Assembly (NCBI RefSeq): GCF_024055635.1
Contig: NZ_JAMXMB010000038.1
Location: 1 to 59,137, forward strand
Length of the DNA stretch: 59,137 nucleotides
Direction: 5' to 3'
Source of the DNA: Microbacterium yannicii
Lineage (GTDB): Bacteria; Actinomycetota; Actinomycetes; Actinomycetales; Microbacteriaceae
The position numbers and the translations under genes were made by a program. Positions 23,354 through 31,704 of this stretch are shown here, one piece after another (position 1 is the first letter of the stretch; each line of letters begins with the position of its first letter). Under the pieces are notes generated by a model. That model had not been told where the DNA came from. It did no database searches and worked only from the letters and a program-made list of their open reading frames with translations.

Positions 23354-24202
23354 ATGGCCAGCGGTTTGTCGTTGCACATCGGGCTCAATCGCGTCGACCC
23401 TGCCCACTACGACGGGTGGGACGGCGCGCTCAACGCGTGCGAATTCGACGCGCTGGACATGCAGGCGATCGCCGAAAGCTGCGGCTTCGACACGAACCTG
23501 CTGCTGACGCAGGACGCGACCGCTGACGCCGTGAAGGCCGCGATCAGCCGAGCCGCGGATGAACTGGCTCCGGGCGATCTGTTCTTCCTGTCGTACTCCG
23601 GCCACGGGGGGCAGGTCCCCGACGGCAACGGTGACGATGAAGTGGATCATCTGGACGAGACCTGGGTCGCGTTCGACCGGCAGCTGGTTGACGACGAGCT
23701 CTACGCGCTTTGGGCCACGTTCGCGCCTGGAGCCCGCATCGTCGTGCTGTCCGACAGCTGTCACAGCGGTACTGCCAATCGGAGAATCGGTGACGAGGCC
23801 GAAGTGCCGAACGTGGTCAAGACGAGGCAGCAGGCGGCCGCCGCGTCACCGCGGTACAGAGCGATGCCGCAGGACGTGCTTGCCGCAACCTACCGTGCGC
23901 ACGCCGAACTGTACGACGACATCCAGAAGCAGGTTCCCAGTGCGGGGCAAGCCCAGCCGGAGGCCACCGTGCTGCTCATCTCCGGCTGCCGCGACGACCA
24001 GTTGTCCCGGGATGGTCTCGCCAACGGGCTCTTCACCGAGAACCTGAAGGCGGTGTGGAACGACGGCGCGTGGGAGGGCGGGTACCCGGCGTTCCGCGAG
24101 ACCATCCGCGCCCGTATGCCTCAGGACCAGCAACCGAACTACAACCCGGTGGGGGCCGGCAATCCGGAGTTCGAGCAGCAGAAGCCCTTCTCGATCGGCT
24201 GA
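23354..24202 (+). CDS. Caspase family (C14, orthocaspase/metacaspase-like) protease
   Basis: A 282-aa cysteine protease of the caspase/metacaspase fold. The catalytic dyad is clear: His84 in FFLSYSGHGGQ and Cys136 in IVVLSDSCHSGT, each at the end of a hydrophobic beta strand. Between them is an acidic stretch (GNGDDEVDHLDET), which in metacaspases often binds calcium. The C-terminal part (TVLLISGCRDDQLSRDG, then GLFTENL) completes the p10-like half. No signal peptide, so cytoplasmic. The ATG at 23354 follows GGGGGAA. A second caspase gene follows 33 bp later, suggesting a two-protease system. Known prokaryotic caspases cut after Arg/Lys and act in stress or cell death; the role here is not shown. 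Confidence 0.88.
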   Translation: MASGLSLHIGLNRVDPAHYDGWDGALNACEFDALDMQAIAESCGFDTNLLLTQDATADAVKAAISRAADELAPGDLFFLSYSGHGGQVPDGNGDDEVDHLDETWVAFDRQLVDDELYALWATFAPGARIVVLSDSCHSGTANRRIGDEAEVPNVVKTRQQAAAASPRYRAMPQDVLAATYRAHAELYDDIQKQVPSAGQAQPEATVLLISGCRDDQLSRDGLANGLFTENLKAVWNDGAWEGGYPAFRETIRARMPQDQQPNYNPVGAGNPEFEQQKPFSIG

Positions 24203-24235
24203 CGCCGTGAACACGTCCCGCGAATAGCCACGCTC

Positions 24236-26707
24236 ATGCGCTGGGCCATCGTCATCGGTGCGGACGACTACGGCACGCCCGAGATGGAATTGTCCGCCGC
24301 GGCAGACGACGCGTGCGACTTTCGCGATTGGGTGATTGCTGGTGGCGGCGTCCCGGCCTCCAACGTGCGGTTGCTGCTGTCTCCGCCATCGAAGGATCCG
24401 CATCCGGATGAAGACCCAGGGCGGCGCGCGCGGCCGGCGACGAAGGACAACATCGTGTCCGCGATCAACGAGGTGGTGGTGGCCACGGCCGACCAGAAGC
24501 CGGAGCGGCTCTACTTCTACTTCGCGGGCCACGGCATCACCGCTCGAGTCTCCAATCGCGACGAGAGCGCGATCGTCCTGCCGGGGTTCGACGAGGTGCA
24601 CCCCGACCATTCACTGGCCGTCCGCTCGATCGCCGAGTATTTCGAAACGACGTCCTTCGCCGACCAGTTCCTGTTCATCGACGCCTGCCGCAACGTCCCG
24701 TGGGCCAACAGGGAGCTGGAGATCGGACGCTGGCCGGTTCCGCGCAAGCGCGATCCGGGCGCGCCACCGACCCAGCAGTTCATCCTCTACGCGACAGCGC
24801 CAGGTCATACCGCCCAAGAGGGCGGTTGGTTGGGGGAGCAGGAAGGGAGGTTCACGGGCGTCCTCCTCGAGGGTCTGGCGGGCGACAAGAATGCCAAGGC
24901 CTGGTCGTGGGAGCGCAACTGCTATGAAGTGCGCTGGGAGCGCCTCGCCTCGTTCATCAACGACGGGATGAGGGCGAAGATGCCCGTGGGCATCGCCGAG
25001 GCCGACATCCAAGCCCAGATCCCGCAGGACACCGGCACGCGTGGGGTCGCCAACCGGGAGCGCGATCCGGTCGTGGTGTCGTTCCCGAGCGGCCACTTCG
25101 ACCCCGCGACACTGACCGTCCGGCTCGCGGTGGAAGCGAAGCGCAAGAAAGCGCAGGTCAGCGTCCTGGACGCGCTCGGTGCGCCGGTCGCGTCCGCGCT
25201 CGGGGTCACCGGCGAGGTCCAAGCATTTCAGCTTCCGCCCAAGACCTACGCTGTTCAGGCGACGACCACTACTCCGAAGGGTCTCTCCGGGTCGGCCATG
25301 GCCCCGATCGAGCTCTACGAAGACCAGCCCGTGACGATCGAACTGCTCCCGGGAGGCAGAAAGCCGGCGGGGCCGTCGTTCCCCCAGCCCGAAGTGACGC
25401 CGATTGCCGAGCCGATCGGCGATATGGCCACTCCGGGCTCTCGCCAGCAGCCCGGCGCCACGATCTCGATCGAGTCGGAAGACTCTCTCGCTGTGGCCGA
25501 GATCGTGGACGAGGCCGGTCGCGTGTGCGCGGTCAAGCGAGCAGGCGAGAAGGCTGACGTCGAGCCCGGGTTCTACTATGTCCGGCAGATCGGCCCTGAC
25601 GGGACGCGCGACGGGGTATTCGTCCGGCTGACCGCAGGCGAGTCGGAGCCGGTGACGCTGAAGCCTCGCGCGCCGGGCGTGTTGGTGAAGGAACTGGCCT
25701 CAGCGATGGGCGGACGCGTCCGCGACGGCTACCTCACCATGGGGAACGACGCTATTGCGTGGGCGCAGCCCACCACAGTCGTGACGGCCGGACTGGCGAA
25801 GTACCTCGCCGGAGACGAGCCGGCGGCCATGGCCGCCGGTACGGTGCGCGCTGAGTTCGGCAATGGCTCCGGCGTCGCGGTGTTCGCCGTCGGTGTCGGC
25901 CGCGATGGGCGTGCGGACGTCGACGCAGTACGGCACGTCAAGGTGGCGATCTGGAGAGCCGGCGAGCCGGTCGTCGGGACAGGGTGGGGACTCCAACCCT
26001 CGGCGGCCGGCGTGGCTGGGAGGGTCAAGTCCGTGGATGCCGCGCCGCATTGGGTCTCCTTCACGGCCCCCGGTGCCGCTCCCATGGTCGTCGCCCTGCC
26101 GGTGCTGCCACAGCGGTTGGCCACCCTTGTTGCACAGATCGACATCGATCGCATCCGGCTCTACCAGTACCACCCGAGCCTCGCGGCCGGCGCATCGGCG
26201 AACGTGAGCCGGCTGTGGCGCATCGAGTACCTCCAGCGGATGCTGCTCGCCGGACGCATCGACGTCGCAGACCGTCTCGCGGGGGAGCTCGCGGCCACAG
26301 CGTCCGAGGACCCCTTCGCCGGAGTCGTCGCCGGATATGTGCTGCTCCGCCTGGGACTCCATGAAGAACTCGGCGCGCTCGCCTCAGCGATTATCACGGC
26401 TGCTCCCACCTTGAGCGACGCGTACATCCTCCGCGCGGAGGATGAAGCTCTGAAGGGACATAGCGAGCTCGCGGAACAAGCATTCATCAACGCGGTCGAC
26501 TGCGGTATCCCGGCGTTCGGCGAGGGCATGACGCGACTCCTCGAGGGGCTGCGGCACATCAGATTGACCCTGCCACGCGGCGCGGTCGTCCGACATGTCT
26601 TCCAACGGCACGTGCGGGGTTCGATGTGGGCAGCGTTCACCCCGCGCCGAGGGCTCGAGCGAGGGAGTGCGGTGATCAGTTCCGCGGACCTCGGCTTGGA
26701 AGCTTGA
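24236..26707 (+). CDS. Large caspase family protein with beta-sandwich and helical-repeat regions
   Basis: An 823-aa protein. Residues 1-250 form a caspase domain (MRWAIVIGADDYG start, His99 in LYFYFAGHG, Cys151 in QFLFIDACRN). Residues of about 265-360 and 405-475 look like two beta-sandwich modules (VVVSFPSGHFDPATLTV; ATISIESEDSLAVAEIVDE, ending FVRLTAGESEPVTL). About 480-650 is a further unassigned domain, and about 665-790 is helical and TPR-like (LQRMLLAGRIDVADRLAGEL, AYILRAEDEALKGHSELAEQAF). The DACRN Cys block differs from the DSCHSG of its neighbour. It lies 33 bp downstream of the smaller caspase and lacks an own promoter, so both are probably co-expressed. Effector or scaffold roles are guesses. 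Confidence 0.83.
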   Translation: MRWAIVIGADDYGTPEMELSAAADDACDFRDWVIAGGGVPASNVRLLLSPPSKDPHPDEDPGRRARPATKDNIVSAINEVVVATADQKPERLYFYFAGHGITARVSNRDESAIVLPGFDEVHPDHSLAVRSIAEYFETTSFADQFLFIDACRNVPWANRELEIGRWPVPRKRDPGAPPTQQFILYATAPGHTAQEGGWLGEQEGRFTGVLLEGLAGDKNAKAWSWERNCYEVRWERLASFINDGMRAKMPVGIAEADIQAQIPQDTGTRGVANRERDPVVVSFPSGHFDPATLTVRLAVEAKRKKAQVSVLDALGAPVASALGVTGEVQAFQLPPKTYAVQATTTTPKGLSGSAMAPIELYEDQPVTIELLPGGRKPAGPSFPQPEVTPIAEPIGDMATPGSRQQPGATISIESEDSLAVAEIVDEAGRVCAVKRAGEKADVEPGFYYVRQIGPDGTRDGVFVRLTAGESEPVTLKPRAPGVLVKELASAMGGRVRDGYLTMGNDAIAWAQPTTVVTAGLAKYLAGDEPAAMAAGTVRAEFGNGSGVAVFAVGVGRDGRADVDAVRHVKVAIWRAGEPVVGTGWGLQPSAAGVAGRVKSVDAAPHWVSFTAPGAAPMVVALPVLPQRLATLVAQIDIDRIRLYQYHPSLAAGASANVSRLWRIEYLQRMLLAGRIDVADRLAGELAATASEDPFAGVVAGYVLLRLGLHEELGALASAIITAAPTLSDAYILRAEDEALKGHSELAEQAFINAVDCGIPAFGEGMTRLLEGLRHIRLTLPRGAVVRHVFQRHVRGSMWAAFTPRRGLERGSAVISSADLGLEA

Positions 26708-26753
26708 CCGCTTCGCCTATGCGTCGAGGAATTGTCAAGACCCGGCTGAACAG

Positions 26754-26766
26754 ATGCACGGTGCAT
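26754..26766. promoter_or_regulatory. Palindrome upstream of ppk2
   Basis: ATGCACGGTGCAT is a perfect 6-1-6 palindrome about 104 bp before the PPK2 start, in the gap after the caspase gene. A regulator site is possible; no clear promoter hexamers were paired with it. Confidence 0.35.
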
Positions 26767-26869
26767 AGTGTGGGCGGCGCGGCGGACAAGACGCCGGGAA
26801 TCGATGGCGATCATGAACGACCGCAGAGGCGCGACCAGGACGCGCACGGCGCGATCCAGGGCGAACTGA

Positions 26870-27727
26870 ATGTCCACGAAGAAGGCGACCACCTCGTCGG
26901 TCAAACGCCTGCCCAAGGGACTGTACGAGGCTGAGCTCGAGCGTCTGCAGGTGGAGCTCGTGGAGATGCAGCAGTGGGTCGCGGCATCCGGCGCACGCGT
27001 TCTGGTGATCTTCGAGGGGCGCGACGCCGCGGGCAAGGGCGGGGCCATCAAACGGGTGGTGCAGTACCTGAACCCGCGACATGCGCGCGTCGTCGCGCTG
27101 CCGAAGCCTTCCAAGAAGGAGCGCGGCCAGTGGTACTTCCAGCGCTACATCGAACGGCTGCCCACCAAGGGCGAGATCGTCCTCATGGATCGGTCCTGGT
27201 ACAACCGTGCGGGAGTGGAGCATGTCATGGACTACTGCTCCGAAGAGCAGTATCAGCTCTTCCTCCGCCAGTGCCCGATCGTCGAACGCCTGCTGATCGA
27301 CGACGGGATCATCTTGATCAAGTACTGGTTCTCCGTCTCGGACGACGAGCAGCAGGCGCGTTTCGCGTCGCGGCTGGGCGACCCGATGCGTCGCTGGAAG
27401 CTCTCTCCGACGGATCTCGAGTCGATCCTGCGGTGGGAGGACTACTCGCGAGCGAAGGATGCGATGTTCGCCGCGACAGACACGTCGGAATCGCCGTGGT
27501 GGACGATCGAAAGCGATGACAAGCGCAGCGCGCGGTTGAACGTGATCGGACACCTGCTCAGCAGCATCCCGTATCAGCATCTCGAGCTCGAAGACGTCTC
27601 GATTCCCGATCGACCGGACGCCGACGACTATCAACGACCACCCGTCGAGCAGTTCCGGTACGTTCCCGACCTCGCCGGCCGGCTCCTCAAGACCAAGAGC
27701 AAGCAGCGCCGGTCAAAAGCGCGCTGA
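26870..27727 (+). CDS. ppk2: Polyphosphate kinase 2 family protein
   Basis: A 285-aa PPK2, transferring phosphate between polyphosphate and nucleoside di- or monophosphates. The Walker A loop is GRDAAGKGG (residues 50-58), the Walker B block is IVLMDRSWYNRAGVE (D107, R108), and the YWFSVSDDEQQARF and RWKLSPTDLES segments are typical of the single-domain class I enzymes. The ATG at 26870 has only a weak site before it. Its long leader (162 bp after the caspase stop) suggests its own promoter. Direction and nucleotide preference cannot be told from sequence. Confidence 0.93.
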   Translation: MSTKKATTSSVKRLPKGLYEAELERLQVELVEMQQWVAASGARVLVIFEGRDAAGKGGAIKRVVQYLNPRHARVVALPKPSKKERGQWYFQRYIERLPTKGEIVLMDRSWYNRAGVEHVMDYCSEEQYQLFLRQCPIVERLLIDDGIILIKYWFSVSDDEQQARFASRLGDPMRRWKLSPTDLESILRWEDYSRAKDAMFAATDTSESPWWTIESDDKRSARLNVIGHLLSSIPYQHLELEDVSIPDRPDADDYQRPPVEQFRYVPDLAGRLLKTKSKQRRSKAR

Positions 27728-27729
27728 CT

Positions 27730-28371
27730 TCACCAACCGTCGATGTGCAGAACGTCGTCCAGTGGCGCGCGGTGCGCGGGTCGGAAGTCCGTGCCCACGG
27801 TGTACGCGACGGGTAGCAGCACGCCTTGGCGTACGGTCGGCGGGATGCCGAGGAGCTCGGCGATCTCGCGCTCGTATGCGAGATGGAGGGTCGTCCACGC
27901 GCTGCCGAGGCCGCGGGCCCGCAGCGCGAGCTGCAGACTCCAGGCGGCAGGCAGAAGCGATCCCCACAGACCGGCCTGGCTTCCGGGTTCGAAGTCCTCG
28001 CCTCCCGCATAGATCGCACCGATCACCAGGACGGGGACGTCCGCCATATGCTCGGCCAGGTAGTCGGCGCTCGACGAGACCCGCTGCTGCACGGCCTGGC
28101 GCGTCGGGTCGGCGTAGGTCCGGCCACCGGACGCGCGGTACCGCGCGAACGATTGGGCATACAGTCCGGCGATCGCCGCGCGCTTCTCCGGGTCGGTGAC
28201 GACGATCCAGTGCCACGTCTGAGCGTTGCCGCCCGTCGGTGCCTGCAGCGCCACCTCGAGCGCTTCGCGGACCACGTCGAGCGGCACGGGGCGCTCGAGG
28301 TCGAGCCGTCGCCGCACGGAGCGGGTCGTCGTCAACAACTCGTCGGGGCTCAAGGGGAGGGCGTCGCTCAT
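27730..28371 (-). CDS. Nitroreductase family protein
   Basis: A 213-aa FMN-dependent nitroreductase. The N-terminal FMN-contact pattern is TTTRSVRRRLDLERPVP and VALQAPTGGNAQTWHW; the C-terminal half has GSLLPAAWSLQLALRARGLGSAWTT and the LGIPPTVRQGVLLPVAY block. Substrate unknown. Last of a minus-strand run that begins with the AraC gene at 30674, 147 bp after the DHFR-like gene, and convergent with ppk2 with a 2-bp gap. Confidence 0.9.
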   Translation of the reverse strand: MSDALPLSPDELLTTTRSVRRRLDLERPVPLDVVREALEVALQAPTGGNAQTWHWIVVTDPEKRAAIAGLYAQSFARYRASGGRTYADPTRQAVQQRVSSSADYLAEHMADVPVLVIGAIYAGGEDFEPGSQAGLWGSLLPAAWSLQLALRARGLGSAWTTLHLAYEREIAELLGIPPTVRQGVLLPVAYTVGTDFRPAHRAPLDDVLHIDGW

Positions 28372-28518
28372 AGGTCGACGTTATCGGGCGGTCGGGATCG
28401 GTCGGCGAACTCCGCCGTCGCACTGATCGCGCGGCGTCACGCAAGCGAATGTGGGGCCTCTTGCCGGCCGGGGCTCCTCGAGTGCCTGACGGCGCCCGAG
28501 CCGGTCGAGCAACGTCTC

Positions 28519-29079
28519 TCAGCGGCGCTGGTAGACCGTGAGCAACGTGCTGTCGCCGTAGACCGTAGCTTCGGTGAGCGTCCATGCGGTCTTGTCGGGT
28601 GTATGCGCCCACAGGGTACGGCCGTGGCCGAGGATGACCGGGGACGCCATGAGGTGGATCTCGTCGACCAGATCGTGGGCGAGCAGACTCTGGGCGAGCT
28701 GGATGCTGCCCGCGACGGAGATCTCGCCGTCGATCTCGCGCGTGAGGCGTGGCACCTCCTCGGCCATGTCGCCGCTCAGCACCGTCGTGTTGGTCCACGC
28801 CGGATCGGTGAGCGTGCCGGAGACCACGAACTTCGGCATGGAGTTGTATTTGTCGGCCAGTTCGCCTTCGTACTGCGGCCACGCTTCGGCGAATCCTTCG
28901 TAGGTCTTGCGGCCGAGGAGCAGCGCCGCCGCCCCCAGTGCCTCCCGCTCCTTGAACGCCTCGCCTTCGGGGCCGCGGTCGAACTCGAAGCTCCAGTTCG
29001 CGTACCTGAAGTCTTCGCCGCCCGGTGCTTCTACCACCCCGTCAAGTGAGATGAACTCGGTCAGCACGATCCGTCCCAT
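28519..29079 (-). CDS. Dihydrofolate reductase / RibD-C family protein
   Basis: A 186-aa protein of the RibD C-terminal/DHFR-like fold. It starts MGRIVLTEFISLDGVVEAPGG, has LLLGRKTYEGFAEAWPQYEG (NADPH-binding helix) and closes with EISVAGSIQLAQSLLAHDLVDEI and SPVILGHGRTLW. Many such stand-alone proteins have no proven folate or riboflavin role. Its ATG at 29079 is 1 nt after the stop of the hydrolase gene, so they are one operon. Confidence 0.87.
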   Translation of the reverse strand: MGRIVLTEFISLDGVVEAPGGEDFRYANWSFEFDRGPEGEAFKEREALGAAALLLGRKTYEGFAEAWPQYEGELADKYNSMPKFVVSGTLTDPAWTNTTVLSGDMAEEVPRLTREIDGEISVAGSIQLAQSLLAHDLVDEIHLMASPVILGHGRTLWAHTPDKTAWTLTEATVYGDSTLLTVYQRR

Positions 29080-29080
29080 G

Positions 29081-29896
29081 TCAGTTCTCCTTGATGAACG
29101 CGCGCAGCGCGGCGGCGAGGACATCGGGCGTGGTGCTGTGCTCCTGCCCGGGCACCGGCTGCAGGGTCGCAGCGGGCAGGTGAGCGGCGACGGCGCGGGC
29201 ACCGGCGACCATGGCCGGCCACGTGTCGATGCCGTGCATGACCAAGACGGGTACATCGACGCCGTCCCAGAGCTCGGCGCGCAACGGCTTGCCGGAGAGG
29301 GCGTCGCCCACCTGGCGGCCGTCGTACGCGATCGTCGGTGCGATCGCCTCCAGCCCCTGCCACCAGTCCTGCCCCCGCATCCCGTCGACCATCTCCGGCG
29401 GCATCATCACGGCTGCGGTCATGAACAGGGCGACGGCGTCACCGGGTCGACCGTCGGCGACAGCGGCATCGAGACGCTCGACGTAGTCCTCCGGCAGGGG
29501 AGGGCGGGCGTCGTCGACGGCTGCGTTGGGCTCGAACAGCGCGATCCGCGCGATCGGAACACCGGCCTGGGCCGCGTTGAGGGCGAGGTTGCCCCCCGAC
29601 GACCAGCCGAAGACCGTGGCGGGACGACCGTGACCCACGTGCTCGATGATCGCTGCCAGGTCCTCGAACTCCCGCTCGACGGCATAGGGAGCGGTGTCGC
29701 CGCTCTCGCCGCGACCGCGACGGTCGTAGTCGATCACGAGGAACTCGTCGGCCAGCAGCGCGGCCGTCGGTGCATTCTCCGGCGTCGTGGCGCGGGACGC
29801 GGTCGCCCCATCGACGATGACGATCGGGTCTCCGTCGCCCCACGCTGTAAAGGCGATGGTGGTTCCGTCTGCCGATGTCACGGTGCCTTCAGGCAT
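29081..29896 (-). CDS. Alpha/beta hydrolase
   Basis: A 271-aa hydrolase with oxyanion-side IVIVDGATAS (the usual HG replaced by DG), strand LVIDYDRRGRGESGDT, nucleophile Ser in FGWSSGG, an acid in PVLVMHGIDTWPA and catalytic His in PGQEHSTTP. The pattern is that of small esterase/haloperoxidase-like proteins of actinobacteria. Substrate unknown. It lies 55 bp downstream of the AraC gene and 1 nt upstream of the DHFR-like gene. Confidence 0.88.
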   Translation of the reverse strand: MPEGTVTSADGTTIAFTAWGDGDPIVIVDGATASRATTPENAPTAALLADEFLVIDYDRRGRGESGDTAPYAVEREFEDLAAIIEHVGHGRPATVFGWSSGGNLALNAAQAGVPIARIALFEPNAAVDDARPPLPEDYVERLDAAVADGRPGDAVALFMTAAVMMPPEMVDGMRGQDWWQGLEAIAPTIAYDGRQVGDALSGKPLRAELWDGVDVPVLVMHGIDTWPAMVAGARAVAAHLPAATLQPVPGQEHSTTPDVLAAALRAFIKEN

Positions 29897-29951
29897 GGTG
29901 CTGTCTCCTCTTGGGCTTCGCGGGGGTGTCGATCACCGCCACGAGATGAGG

Positions 29952-30674
29952 CTACGAAGCACCCGGGTCGTCGGGCTTGTACAGAAGCGACAGGGGAGTG
30001 GAGGCACCGTCGGGTTGCCGCAGCTGCGTCGCGGTACGGCCGATGAACCGCTGGAGCGACCGCGCGAGGTGGGGCTGGTCGTAGTAGCCGAGCTGGTGGA
30101 CGACATCGAGCGGCAAGGCTCCCGCGCTGAGCAGCACCGCCGCCTCCCGCGCGCGCTCGATCTGCCGGATCGCCCCCTGGGTGAGCCCCGTCGCCGCCGC
30201 GACGCGGCGCTGCACCGACCGTGAGCCGACGCGTGCGACCCCACCCCACACCACGTCGTCCACCAACGGGTCGCGGACGAGGACGCCGGCCCGCACGAGC
30301 TTCTGCACGAGCAGTTCGGCATCGTCCAGATCGGGGATCTCCCAATCCTTGCCTCCCAGAAGGAACGTTCGCTCGGTGACGTGCCGGCTCTCGCGCTGGC
30401 CATCGACGAGGTCCGCGACGGGAAGGTGCGGCATCGACGTGCCGTGGGAGAGGGTGATCCCGAAGGATGCCGAGTCCGCCGTGATCTGCACCGTGGAGGC
30501 GGCGGTCTCCGGCCCGCGGACCGCGGCGTGGACTGCTCCCGCGTCGTCCCAGAAGACCAGCTCCCACGTCGACGTGGCCACCGAGGTCATGGTCTCGACT
30601 CCCGATGTGCGACCGCGCCAGACCCGCGCCACGTACGGCGAGTCAGAACTGCGGTCAACGCTGTCGATCGGCAT
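29952..30674 (-). CDS. AraC family transcriptional regulator
   Basis: A 240-aa regulator with a C-terminal double HTH (about residues 148-225: GSRSVQRRVAAATGLTQGAI and LDVVHQLGYYDQPHLARSLQRF, the GYYDQPHLAR motif of the second helix-turn-helix). The N-terminal part is a small cupin-like sensing domain. The ATG at 30674 is preceded by GGAGAGG; a longer frame upstream is not needed. It precedes the hydrolase, DHFR-like and nitroreductase genes and probably regulates them. Confidence 0.87.
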   Translation of the reverse strand: MPIDSVDRSSDSPYVARVWRGRTSGVETMTSVATSTWELVFWDDAGAVHAAVRGPETAASTVQITADSASFGITLSHGTSMPHLPVADLVDGQRESRHVTERTFLLGGKDWEIPDLDDAELLVQKLVRAGVLVRDPLVDDVVWGGVARVGSRSVQRRVAAATGLTQGAIRQIERAREAAVLLSAGALPLDVVHQLGYYDQPHLARSLQRFIGRTATQLRQPDGASTPLSLLYKPDDPGAS

Positions 30675-30788
30675 CCCGAGCCTCTCCGGCGAGCACGGAG
30701 ACGCGCCGCCACGTGTACACGATAGGAGTCGCTCCGGCATGCCGTCGTCCTTCGGCCCACGTCGGATCGAGCGAGGACGCTGGACGCG

Positions 30789-31676
30789 TCACGAGAGGTA
30801 TGGGTCCACGAGCAACGCACCGCGGATGTCCCGGAGCGTGTCGATGAGACGCTCGAGACCTGACCGATTCCAGGTCGCCAGCTGCAGGTCGAACGGGCCG
30901 AGCGGTTCGAGCTTTCCGGTGCGGATGCGCACGACCTCCCACTTCGCACTGCGCAGCGCGCGGTCCTTTCGCCGGTCGGTGTCCTCGCGCTTGCCGACGT
31001 GCTCGAGGCCATGCCGGCCGGTGCTGTCGTACTCGATGGCGACGCGCAGTTCGGGAAGGAGGATGTCGGGCCATACCTCCACGTGATCGAAGAAGGGCCG
31101 CGCGACCCGTACCGCGTTGAACCCCGGCGTGAGCGACAGGCGTGCGAACAGGTCGGCGCGCAGCTGGGCTTCGATCGCCGAGGCGGGCTTCGGCGCACAC
31201 TCCGAATGGAACGGCTCGCCGACGGGCAGATCGGGTGTCTTCGTGCACACGCGCTGCTTTCGCTTCGGCATCCTCGGCCGGAGAACGGCGCGCTCGACCG
31301 GGTTGGCGATCGCGGCGGGCACGGGAGAGTCCGGAGCGGTGACCACCTCGCGCATCGGGAGGGCCCGCACGGGTCGGGCGAGGTCCGCACAGTCAGGACA
31401 CCACGCGGAGCGTCGGCGCTCGCGGCCCGGGCGGTTGCGCTGCTCGTCGGGCGTGGCGGCGAACTTGTGGCCCGCTTCGCACTGCCACAGCAGCAGCACG
31501 TCGGCCGCCGGCGGGACTTGGCTCAGCACGATCCCGGCATTGAGCTCGGGGTGGTACTGGCGGATGAGAGCGGGAAACGGCGCCCACGCCTCCCGATAGC
31601 TGCCGACCGGGTAGGGCACCTCCGCGCCCTTGGAGAACTGGCGGCGCGCCCACCACAGTTCGACACGCTCGGCCAT
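30789..31676 (-). CDS. Zinc-ribbon protein with PD-(D/E)XK (DUF559-like) nuclease domain
   Basis: A 295-aa protein in two parts. Residues about 62-98 form a DUF4379-like zinc ribbon: LWQCEAGHKF (C66, H70) and WCPDCA (C93, C96). Residues about 165-255 match the DUF559/Vsr-like endonuclease fold: VWPDILLPELRVAIEYDS gives D204, E215 and D217, followed by KREDTDRRKDRALRSAKW and a VVRIRTG strand. The metal-binding acidic residues are intact, so nuclease activity is predicted. It lies 28 bp downstream of dinB on the same strand, which fits a DNA repair or defence role. Name and role are inferred, not recognised. Confidence 0.7.
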   Translation of the reverse strand: MAERVELWWARRQFSKGAEVPYPVGSYREAWAPFPALIRQYHPELNAGIVLSQVPPAADVLLLWQCEAGHKFAATPDEQRNRPGRERRRSAWCPDCADLARPVRALPMREVVTAPDSPVPAAIANPVERAVLRPRMPKRKQRVCTKTPDLPVGEPFHSECAPKPASAIEAQLRADLFARLSLTPGFNAVRVARPFFDHVEVWPDILLPELRVAIEYDSTGRHGLEHVGKREDTDRRKDRALRSAKWEVVRIRTGKLEPLGPFDLQLATWNRSGLERLIDTLRDIRGALLVDPYLS

Positions 31677-31704
31677 GGCAGCAGAGTAAGCGCGGCCGGC
31701 GACA

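Noticed and set aside
26870..27727. PPK2 as third component of the caspase system
   Set aside because: It has a long own leader with a separate palindrome, and PPK2 is a common housekeeping gene; adjacency alone is weak evidence.
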